Positions 1 to 5,315 of a stretch of DNA of 6,734 nucleotides are shown piece after piece. The position numbers were made by a program, and so were the translations under genes. Source of the DNA: an uncultured Terrimonas sp. (GTDB lineage Bacteria; Bacteroidota; Bacteroidia; Chitinophagales; Chitinophagaceae); assembly GCA_946886925.1 (NCBI GenBank), contig CAMPJQ010000157.1, positions 1 through 6,734 on the forward strand, in the 5' to 3' direction. The notes under the pieces are model-generated. The model made no database searches, was not told the origin of the DNA, and saw nothing but the letters and a program-made list of their open reading frames with translations. Numbering within the stretch: position 1 is the stretch's first letter; every line of letters starts with the position of its first letter.

Positions 1-123
1 GATACACATAGCAACTTATCGGCCTGCTTGCTGTACACTTACGTTTTTGTTGCAGGATTTTGCAGGACGCATTTTAGGGAATAATATTTTATATTGCATT
101 CTTAATAAAAATTATCATCACCC
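1..123. other. A/T-rich leader before the oxidoreductase gene
   Basis: No gene is supported here. The frame beginning at base 2 is open until 127, but its translation resembles no family I know. GTTGCAGG is at 49-56 and a near copy ends at 66, the same motif as the 3886-3939 array. A weak promoter-like pair (TTG 60-62 and TAATATTT 82-89, 19 bases apart) departs from the TAnnTTTG consensus, so no promoter is called. Confidence 0.4.
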
Positions 124-1428
124 ATGAGCAATCAGAAAAGAAGAACATTCCTTAAACTTTCGGGTATGGCAGTTACGGCAGGTGCTTTGCCATTCAATAT
201 TATAAATGCAACGCCTGCTTATAAAAAGATGAACGCAGATACGCTTAAAGTTGGGCTAATCGGTTGTGGAGGACGCGGTAGCGGGGCAGCCAGCCAGGCT
301 TTGTCTGCCGACCCCAATGTAGTGCTGCATGCTATGGGAGATGCATTTAGCGACCAGTTGGAAAAATCGCTTGCCAATCTCAAAGAAATACATGCCGACA
401 AAGCGAATGTAAGTCCTGAACACCAGTACATTGGATTTGACGCCTATAAAAAAGTGCTGGCATCGGGTGTAGATGTGGTGATATTGGCCACGCCTCCGGG
501 TTTTCGCCCATTGCATCTTGAAGCTGCTGTAGAAGCCGGCAAACATGTTTTTTGTGAGAAACCTGCTGCCGTTGATGCACCTGGCATAAGAAGGATATTG
601 GCAGCGGCTAAAAAAGCGAAAGAGAAAAATGTGAGCATTGTTTCAGGATTTTGCTGGCGTTTTCATGAACCCAAAAGAGCCACTTTCGGAAAAATTGTTG
701 ACGGCGCCATTGGCGAAGTATCGGCTGTGTATAATACATACAATACAGGCGCTACTTACAGAAGCTGGAAACCGGAAAATCCGCAGCTTCAATCGGCCGA
801 ATGGCAGTTAAGGAACTGGCCCTTTTTCAACTGGTTGTCGGGTGATCATATTGTTGAACAGGCCGTACACAGTATTGATATGATGAGCTGGGCTTTCGGC
901 GACAAGTTACCTTTAAATGCGATAGGCACCGGCGGACGCCAGGTGAGAACGGCCCCGCAATACGGACACATCTTCGATCATTTTGCCATCACATACGAAT
1001 ACCCCGGCGATGCAAGAGGGTATCACTACAGCCGCCAGCAGGCTGGATGCCAGGGTGGCTACGCAGCAGAAGCCTGGGGCAATAAGGGAAAGGCTGTTGC
1101 AGATGTTTCGCGTAACCTGCATGAAATTAAAACAGGGAAAAAAGTGTGGACATACAAAGGACAGCAAAATGATATGTACCAAACGGAGCACAATGAATTA
1201 TTCGCCGCGATACGAAAAGGCAATACCATCAACCAGGGCGAAGCGCTTGCACACAGTTCCATGATTGCCATAATGGGAAGAATGGCCGCTTATACCGGTA
1301 AAAAAATAAGCTGGGAGGACGCATTGAATTCAACCGAACAGTTAGGGCCACCCGCAGATACATACAGCTTCGACCTGGTAATTCCCGTAGCTGCAGTAGC
1401 TATGCCAGGCATCACCCCATTCAAATAA
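124..1428 (+). CDS. Tat-exported Gfo/Idh/MocA-family NAD(P)-dependent oxidoreductase
   Basis: Predicted NAD(P)-dependent dehydrogenase acting on a sugar, sugar derivative or glycoside; the substrate cannot be read from sequence. Residues 1-29 form a twin-arginine signal (KRRTFLK at 5-11, then a hydrophobic stretch ending near NA at 28-29), so export in folded form, probably with cofactor bound, is expected. A Rossmann fold follows, with the nucleotide-binding loop GCGGRG at 47-52, the family EKP motif at 145-147 (preceded by AGKHVFC) and a C-terminal substrate domain with GDHIVEQAVHSID at 240-252, whose His249 is a likely catalytic-site residue by analogy with the family. The 434-residue length is normal for the exported Bacteroidota subgroup. 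The start is chosen because it gives an intact Tat signal; there is no Shine-Dalgarno, only an A/T-rich leader. It overlaps the next gene by one base, which implies co-transcription. Family assignment is firm; the specific reaction is unknown. Confidence 0.93.
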   Translation: MSNQKRRTFLKLSGMAVTAGALPFNIINATPAYKKMNADTLKVGLIGCGGRGSGAASQALSADPNVVLHAMGDAFSDQLEKSLANLKEIHADKANVSPEHQYIGFDAYKKVLASGVDVVILATPPGFRPLHLEAAVEAGKHVFCEKPAAVDAPGIRRILAAAKKAKEKNVSIVSGFCWRFHEPKRATFGKIVDGAIGEVSAVYNTYNTGATYRSWKPENPQLQSAEWQLRNWPFFNWLSGDHIVEQAVHSIDMMSWAFGDKLPLNAIGTGGRQVRTAPQYGHIFDHFAITYEYPGDARGYHYSRQQAGCQGGYAAEAWGNKGKAVADVSRNLHEIKTGKKVWTYKGQQNDMYQTEHNELFAAIRKGNTINQGEALAHSSMIAIMGRMAAYTGKKISWEDALNSTEQLGPPADTYSFDLVIPVAAVAMPGITPFK

Positions 1429-2324
1429 TGTTTATGCAAAGAAGAAATTTCATCAAAAATACCGCATTGTTTGCGGCTGCAACAACGATTGGCGTTCCTT
1501 CCCTAGCAGAACCCAAAGCCCTGAAGCCTAAAATTAAAAAAAGCCTTAAGATTGAAATGGTGAAAGAAGGCAACACCATAATGGACAAATTTAGGCTGCT
1601 GAAAGAACTGGGTTATGATGGTGTGGAATTGAGCTCACCACACAAATTTGACCATCGCGAAATATTAGAAGCAAAACAAAAAACAGGATTGGAAATTCCG
1701 GGGGTTGTAAATTCCCAGCATTGGAAACTGCCTCTTTCCCACCCCGATCCGTCCATCAGAAAACAATGTTCTGATTCGGTTATTGAATCACTGAATGATT
1801 GCAAAATGTATGGCGGTACTACCGTATTGCTGGTAGCCGGTGTTGTAAATGAAAAGATCAGTTATGCCGATGCATACAAACGCACACAGGAAGAAATAAA
1901 AAAATTACTCCCGCATGCCGAAAAAACAGGTATTAAAATAGCCATTGAAAATGTATGGAATAATTTCCTGATCAGTCCTGTTGAAGCGGCACGTTATGTA
2001 GATGAGATCAACCATCCTTTGCTGGGCTGGTATTTTGACATTGGCAATATACTCCGATATGGCTGGCCCGAACACTGGATTGAAACCTTAGATAAACGCA
2101 TCATGAAATTAGATGTGAAAGAATACAGCCGCAAAAAACAAAACGATGAAGGACTATGGAAAGGATTTGATGTGGAGCTGATGGAAGGCGACAACAATTG
2201 GCCCGTGATCATACAATCCCTTGAAAAAATTGGTTACAACGGATGGGCTTCCGCAGAAGTGCCCGGCGGCGACAGGGAAAGGCTTAAAGTGATCATTGAC
2301 CGGATGAATAAGATATTCGGATGA
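1428..2324 (+). CDS. Tat-exported sugar phosphate isomerase/epimerase-like TIM-barrel protein
   Basis: Member of the xylose isomerase-like TIM-barrel superfamily (AP endonuclease 2 / sugar isomerase-epimerase group), which usually binds one divalent metal. The N-terminus has a twin-arginine signal: QRRNFIK at 4-10, a hydrophobic stretch at 12-23 and a likely cleavage site near SLA at 25-27. Barrel landmarks include LKELGYDGVEL at 58-68, IAIENVWNNF at 171-180, GWYFDIGN at 200-207, KLDVKEY at 227-233 and SAEVPGG at 275-281. Likely metal ligands are Glu174, Asp204 and Glu277; the fourth position, usually His in relatives, appears to be Asp229. The start codon overlaps the preceding stop (TAATG), consistent with translational coupling. 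A second in-frame ATG at 1434 keeps the whole Tat motif and could be the true start. Paired exported oxidoreductase and isomerase genes recall 3-keto-glycoside metabolism in Bacteroidota, but that role is inferred. Confidence 0.9.
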   Translation: MFMQRRNFIKNTALFAAATTIGVPSLAEPKALKPKIKKSLKIEMVKEGNTIMDKFRLLKELGYDGVELSSPHKFDHREILEAKQKTGLEIPGVVNSQHWKLPLSHPDPSIRKQCSDSVIESLNDCKMYGGTTVLLVAGVVNEKISYADAYKRTQEEIKKLLPHAEKTGIKIAIENVWNNFLISPVEAARYVDEINHPLLGWYFDIGNILRYGWPEHWIETLDKRIMKLDVKEYSRKKQNDEGLWKGFDVELMEGDNNWPVIIQSLEKIGYNGWASAEVPGGDRERLKVIIDRMNKIFG

Positions 2325-2336
2325 GATTAAAATCCG

Positions 2337-2379
2337 AAAAGCGGCCGGTACCCGAAGCAGGAGGGGCCAGACCGCTTTT
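2337..2379. terminator. Possible bidirectional terminator hairpin
   Basis: A perfect 8-bp inverted repeat, AAAAGCGG at 2337-2344 and CCGCTTTT at 2372-2379, lies 12 bases after the stop of the isomerase gene, in the convergent gap before the end of the 2600-3838 gene. The A run on one arm and T run on the other give a hairpin ending in U residues on either strand. The 27-base loop is long for a classic intrinsic terminator and the U run is only four bases. The loop contains GCAGGAGG (2357-2364), complementary to a site about 55 bases downstream, so the hairpin may be part of a larger fold. Confidence 0.42.
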
Positions 2380-2419
2380 GGTAAAGCACTAAAAGACAAA
2401 TTACAAATAAATACAGATG

Positions 2420-2446
2420 CCTCCTGCGTGCATGACAATACAGGAG
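2420..2446. other. Small inverted repeat with alternative pairing partner
   Basis: CTCCTG at 2421-2426 and CAGGAG at 2441-2446 form a perfect 6-bp stem with a 14-base loop. The left arm, extended to CCTCCTGC (2420-2427), is also an exact 8-base complement of GCAGGAGG at 2357-2364, in the loop of the upstream terminator-like hairpin. The two pairings exclude each other. This may be a second terminator stem, a structured 3' end of the operon transcript, or chance. Confidence 0.3.
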
Positions 2447-2480
2447 CGTACAGCGATTCGTTCCTCATCGTGACGGACAA

Positions 2481-2525
2481 AATTCAAATCCGAAGCGAAT
2501 GCAATCACAAACGATAAACCATAAA
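2481..2525 (+). repeat. Dispersed intergenic repeat, copy A
   Basis: Two blocks, AATTCAAATCCGAAGCG (from 2481) and AACGATAAACCATAAA (2510-2525), recur in the same order on the opposite strand at 3950-3990. The second block is identical over 16 bases; the first differs by a single-base insertion. The linker differs in sequence and length (13 bases here, 8 in the other copy). There is no ORF and no transposase. It resembles the low-complexity dispersed intergenic repeats seen in some Bacteroidota genomes. Confidence 0.6.
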
Positions 2526-2577
2526 TTATAAATCTGAAGGAGTATACATTCTATCGTTAGTAGTAATCATCAGATAA

Positions 2578-2600
2578 CTGACCGCTGCTACCTGACCGCT
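2578..2600. repeat. Short direct repeat at the 3' end of the membrane-protein gene
   Basis: CTGACCGCT occurs at 2578-2586 and again at 2592-2600, 14 bases apart. The second copy runs into the stop codon of the minus-strand gene, which ends at 2600. It is too short to suggest an element and could be a small tandem duplication. Confidence 0.35.
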
Positions 2601-3838
2601 TAATGAAAGAACAAATACCCCACAGCAATAGCGGTAACAACACCGGCAAGATCGGCCAGTAACATTACAGGAATAGCGTAACGCGTATTTTTGATGGAAA
2701 CCGCTCCAAAATAAACAGCTACTACGTAAAAAGTGGTATCGCTGGTGCCCTGGAATATGCTCGATAGCCTTCCTATAAATGAATCGGCGCCATGGGTATT
2801 CATCGCATCCACCATCATACCCCTGGCACCGGCACCACTCAATGGCTTCATGAAAGCCGTAGGCAGCGCTTCTACGAAGTCCGTATTCATGCCCAGGAGG
2901 GTAAACAAATGCCGGAACCCTTCTGTAATATAGCCAAATACACCTGAGTTGCGCAATACGCTTATAGCTACAAGCATGGCAATAAGATAGGGAATAATGC
3001 GGATAGCAATTTCAAAACCTCCTTTAGCACCCTCCACAAAAGCATCAAACATATTTATTTTCTTTCTCCATCCCCCCAGTAAAAAAGCAAGGAAGATCAG
3101 TAAAATAATTCCACTGCTTAAGGTAGAAGAAAATAATTCCAGGCTGCTTTGACTGAGCGTGGTAAGATACCATACGAGCGCCGCTATCAATGCAGATATG
3201 CCCCCTATCCAGGCCAATATTATTGGTTGAAACAAACGGATCTTTTGCCGGAAAGACACGATAAGCAATGCGGCCATAGTAGCGGCAAACGTTACGATCA
3301 TACAGGGAACAAATATATCTGTTGGATTGGCGGCAGGCACTTTTACAGAAGCGCGCATGGCTATTACACTTACCGGTATTAACGTTAGCCCGCTGGCATG
3401 CAAAATCAAAAACATAAGCTGCGAATTGCTGGCTGTCTCTTTATTGGGATTAAGCTCCTGCAAACTTTCCATGGCTTTAATGCCAAACGGAGTGGCGGCA
3501 TTATCCAGCCCCAGCAGGTTGGCCGAAAAATTCATCATCATGTGCCCGGTGGCAGGATGGTTTTTGGGCACTTCCGGAAAAAGTTTCGAGAAAAATGGCG
3601 CCACCAGCCGGGAAAGAAAATTTATAGCACCCGCTTTTTCGCCAATTTTCATGAAGCCCAGGAACAGCGACATAATGCCCACTAATTTCAGGGAAATATC
3701 AAAACCATCATTAGCCGATTTGAATATCCCATCTACCAGCAGCTTAAGGATTTCTGCATCTCCCAAAAAGGCCCACTTGATGAAGGCAATGACAAAAGCC
3801 AGCAGGAAAAAGGCCATCCATATATAATTCAATGCCAT
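2600..3838 (-). CDS. Nucleoside-recognition (Gate) domain membrane protein, SpmA-SpmB-like fusion
   Basis: Polytopic inner-membrane protein of 412 residues with two nucleoside-recognition/Gate-type halves in one chain. The N-terminal half resembles spore maturation protein A: a membrane segment at about 5-25, NLLGLDNAATPFG at 107-119 and SNSQLMFLILHASGLTLIP at 137-155. The C-terminal half resembles spore maturation protein B: PLSGAGARGMMVDAM at 332-346 and SSIFQGTSDTTFY at 359-371, then a final membrane segment at about 389-410. In endospore formers SpmA and SpmB are separate proteins affecting spore core dehydration; in Bacteroidota the fused form has no established role, and transport of a small solute is only inferred from the Gate domain. 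The minus-strand ATG has no Shine-Dalgarno; TACATTTT at 3856-3863 is a weak -7-like box without a convincing -33 partner. The gene appears to be transcribed alone, between repeat-rich gaps. Confidence 0.9.
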   Translation of the reverse strand: MALNYIWMAFFLLAFVIAFIKWAFLGDAEILKLLVDGIFKSANDGFDISLKLVGIMSLFLGFMKIGEKAGAINFLSRLVAPFFSKLFPEVPKNHPATGHMMMNFSANLLGLDNAATPFGIKAMESLQELNPNKETASNSQLMFLILHASGLTLIPVSVIAMRASVKVPAANPTDIFVPCMIVTFAATMAALLIVSFRQKIRLFQPIILAWIGGISALIAALVWYLTTLSQSSLELFSSTLSSGIILLIFLAFLLGGWRKKINMFDAFVEGAKGGFEIAIRIIPYLIAMLVAISVLRNSGVFGYITEGFRHLFTLLGMNTDFVEALPTAFMKPLSGAGARGMMVDAMNTHGADSFIGRLSSIFQGTSDTTFYVVAVYFGAVSIKNTRYAIPVMLLADLAGVVTAIAVGYLFFH

Positions 3839-3885
3839 AGTTGAAGATAAATGCTAAAATGTAAACAGCAAAAAATGATATGAGC

Positions 3886-3939
3886 GTTGCAGGGATTGTT
3901 GCAGGGTACAGGTTGCGGTTGCAGGGTATAGGTTGCAGG
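3886..3939. repeat. GTTGCAGG short tandem/interspersed repeat array
   Basis: Four exact GTTGCAGG copies (starting 3886, 3898, 3918, 3932) and one degenerate GTTGCGG (3912). The core is a 20-bp tandem duplication, 3898-3917 and 3918-3937, identical except for two positions (C/T at unit position 12, G/A at 20). The same octamer occurs at 49-56, with a near copy ending at 66, upstream of the oxidoreductase gene, so the motif is dispersed as well as locally amplified. No function can be assigned. Confidence 0.75.
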
Positions 3940-3949
3940 AGGTTTTGTG

Positions 3950-3990
3950 TTTATGGTTTATCGTTAGGGATCCGCTTCGGATTTCGAATT
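3950..3990 (-). repeat. Dispersed intergenic repeat, copy B (inverted)
   Basis: Read on the minus strand from 3990 down, this gives AATTCGAAATCCGAAGCG, an 8-base linker, then AACGATAAACCATAAA, matching copy A at 2481-2525. The two copies are therefore inverted with respect to each other and bracket the 2600-3838 gene. There are no target-site duplications or terminal features that would make the bracketed segment a recognisable mobile element. Confidence 0.6.
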
Positions 3991-4061
3991 TTTGCCTGTC
4001 ATGGTAAGGCACGAACCATCTATATTTCTTTGATTTCTGTTATTTGTTATTTGTTTCTTCT

Positions 4062-4092
4062 CTTCGGATTTAGAACTTCTGACTTCGGATTT
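4062..4092 (+). repeat. Repeated CTTCGGATTT decamer
   Basis: CTTCGGATTT occurs at 4062-4071 and 4083-4092, and also at 3975-3984 inside dispersed-repeat copy B; its complement is at 2486-2495 in copy A. The last three T residues of the 4083 copy together with G4093 form the TTTG -33 element of the ychF promoter, so repeat and promoter overlap. Confidence 0.6.
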
Positions 4093-4120
4093 GAAATTTC
4101 CCTCCGTAATGTTACCTTTG
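4090..4120 (+). promoter_or_regulatory. Bacteroidota-type housekeeping promoter of ychF
   Basis: TTTG at 4090-4093, a 19-base spacer, and TACCTTTG at 4113-4120 match the Bacteroidota primary sigma-factor consensus TTTG-N19-TAnnTTTG at every specified position. Transcription would start a few bases after 4120, giving a leader of about 50 bases before the ychF ATG at 4176. It is the best promoter match I found in the window. Confidence 0.75.
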
Positions 4121-4131
4121 CCGCCTTAAAA

Positions 4132-4158
4132 AAGGCTGAGGCTAAACCAATCAGCCTT
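4132..4158 (+). promoter_or_regulatory. Hairpin in the ychF 5' leader
   Basis: AAGGCTGA (4132-4139) and TCAGCCTT (4151-4158) are perfect 8-base inverted arms around an 11-base loop. With a start site just after 4120, this hairpin would sit near the 5' end of the mRNA, about 17 bases before the ATG. No U run follows, so it is not an intrinsic terminator. It could stabilise the message or affect translation, which is inference. It matches no riboswitch class that I recognise. Confidence 0.4.
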
Positions 4159-4175
4159 GCAATTAAAAATCAAAC

Positions 4176-5279
4176 ATGGCATTACAAGCAGGTATCGTAG
4201 GGTTGCCCAATGTGGGAAAGTCAACTTTATTCAACGCGTTAAGCAGCGCAAAAGCGCAGGCTGCCAATTTCCCGTTTTGCACCATTGAACCCAATGTGGG
4301 CGTAATTACGGTGCCCGATGAAAGGTTGATCGCTTTGGAAAAATTGGTAAAACCACAGCGGGTAGTGCCTACTACGGTTGAAATTGTAGATATAGCCGGG
4401 CTGGTAAAGGGCGCCAGTAAAGGAGAAGGTCTGGGAAACCAGTTCCTGGGCAATATCCGCAACACGGATGCCATCATTCATGTGCTGCGTTGCTTCGATG
4501 ATGACAATGTAATACATGTAGACGGAAATGTGAACCCGGTAAGAGATAAAGAAATTATTGATACGGAGCTGCAGTTAAAAGACCTTGACAGTGTAGAGAA
4601 AAAAATAAGCCGTACTGAAAAAGTTTCCCGCACCAGCGGAGATAAGGAACAGGTAAGAGGACTGGAGATCCTGCAGCAATTAAAACAACACCTCGAACAG
4701 GGCAAAAACGCGAGATCATTTAATGTAAGTAAAGAAGATAGGGAGAAATTTATTGCCGATACCTTCCTGCTCACGCTTAAGCCCGTTATTTATGTTTGTA
4801 ATGTAGATGAGAAAAGCGTAATAACAGGAAACAAACATACGGCTGCTGTGCAGGATATGGTAAAAGATGAAAACGCCGAGATCCTTTATATTAGTGCTGC
4901 AATAGAAAGTGAAATAGCAGTAATGGAAAGTTATGACGACAGGCAAATGTTCCTGGAAGACCTTGGATTGCATGAAAGCGGGGTTACAAGGCTCATCCGC
5001 TCTACCTATCATTTACTGCACCTTATTACTTATTTTACAGCAGGCGTACAGGAAGTAAGAGCGTGGACAATTACCAGGAGCATGCTGGCGCCGCAGGCTG
5101 CAGGTGTAATACATACCGACTTCGAAAAAGGATTTATCCGTGCGGAAGTGATCAAATACAATGACTTTATCCAGTACAAATCGGAGGCGGCATGTCGCGA
5201 TGCCGGCAAATTAGCCGTGCAGGGAAAGGATTATATAGTGGAAGACGGGGATATCATGCACTTCAGGTTTAATGTATAA
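4176..5279 (+). CDS. ychF: Redox-regulated ATPase YchF (OLA1-type, Obg family)
   Basis: Near-universal cytoplasmic P-loop NTPase that binds ribosomes and prefers ATP over GTP; in bacteria it is linked to oxidative-stress responses and to start-codon selection. Its 367 residues match the usual length of about 363-368. Visible motifs are the P-loop GLPNVGKS (9-16), NFPFCTIEPN (31-40) with Cys35 at the position of the redox-relevant cysteine in E. coli YchF, switch II DIAGLVKGASKGEGLGNQFL (72-91), and NVDE (209-212) in place of the GTP-specifying NKxD, as expected for an ATP-preferring member. A coiled-coil insert spans about 120-200, and a C-terminal TGS domain from about 280 ends in KDYIVEDGDIMHFRFNV. 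The start is fixed by the P-loop context and by the promoter 55 bases upstream. It appears to be a single-gene transcript; the convergent sulfatase ends 36 bases downstream. Confidence 0.98.
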   Translation: MALQAGIVGLPNVGKSTLFNALSSAKAQAANFPFCTIEPNVGVITVPDERLIALEKLVKPQRVVPTTVEIVDIAGLVKGASKGEGLGNQFLGNIRNTDAIIHVLRCFDDDNVIHVDGNVNPVRDKEIIDTELQLKDLDSVEKKISRTEKVSRTSGDKEQVRGLEILQQLKQHLEQGKNARSFNVSKEDREKFIADTFLLTLKPVIYVCNVDEKSVITGNKHTAAVQDMVKDENAEILYISAAIESEIAVMESYDDRQMFLEDLGLHESGVTRLIRSTYHLLHLITYFTAGVQEVRAWTITRSMLAPQAAGVIHTDFEKGFIRAEVIKYNDFIQYKSEAACRDAGKLAVQGKDYIVEDGDIMHFRFNV

Positions 5280-5315
5280 TGAAAAGTGGCATGTGGTAAG
5301 TAGTGAGTGGTCATT
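5280..5315. other. Short convergent gap, G/T-rich, no clear terminator
   Basis: Only 36 bases separate the stops of ychF and the sulfatase. The plus strand reads as GTGG, GTGG, AGTAG and TGAGTGG units and is strongly G/T-biased. I find no stable inverted repeat with a U run, so termination may occur inside the neighbouring gene ends or depend on Rho. Confidence 0.5.

Larger units (their letters stand above)
3839..4175. other. Repeat-rich intergenic region between divergent genes
   Basis: This 337-base gap separates the minus-strand membrane-protein gene from ychF. From left to right it holds an A/T-rich leader of the membrane gene, a GTTGCAGG array (3886-3939), copy B of the dispersed repeat (3950-3990), CTTCGGATTT copies at 3975, 4062 and 4083, a doubled GTTATTT (4039-4052), the ychF promoter (4090-4120) and a leader hairpin (4132-4158). 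An open frame at 3880-4200 crosses it, but its product looks like translated low-complexity repeat and it runs through the promoter into ychF, so I do not call it. Confidence 0.7.

Noticed and set aside
60..96. Promoter for the oxidoreductase operon
   Set aside because: TTG at 60-62 with TAATATTT at 82-89 has good spacing but a poor -7 box; TATATTG at 90-96 is a better box but 27 bases from the TTG. Neither is convincing.
2321..2392. 23-codon plus-strand ORF starting in an ATGA overlap with the isomerase stop
   Set aside because: It has an attractive overlap, but it reads straight through both arms of the terminator-like hairpin and shows no recognisable peptide features.
2154..2480. Minus-strand 108-residue open frame over the end of the isomerase gene
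   Set aside because: About half of it is antisense to a well-supported coding region and the rest covers the structured gap; no domain, signal or start context supports it.
3327..3827. Plus-strand 166-residue open frame antisense to the membrane-protein gene
   Set aside because: It is a shadow of the strongly supported minus-strand gene, and its composition mirrors the complement of membrane-protein codons.
3886..3939. CRISPR array
   Set aside because: The units are 8-20 bp with 0-6 base or no spacers, unlike CRISPR repeats and spacers, and no cas gene is present.
2600..3990. Insertion sequence or transposon bounded by the inverted repeats
   Set aside because: The enclosed gene is a membrane protein, not a transposase, and no target-site duplication is visible at the outer edges of the repeats.
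3880..4200. Plus-strand 106-residue open frame upstream of ychF
   Set aside because: It is made of translated short repeats, crosses the ychF promoter and leader hairpin, and overlaps the ychF start; its product resembles no family I know.
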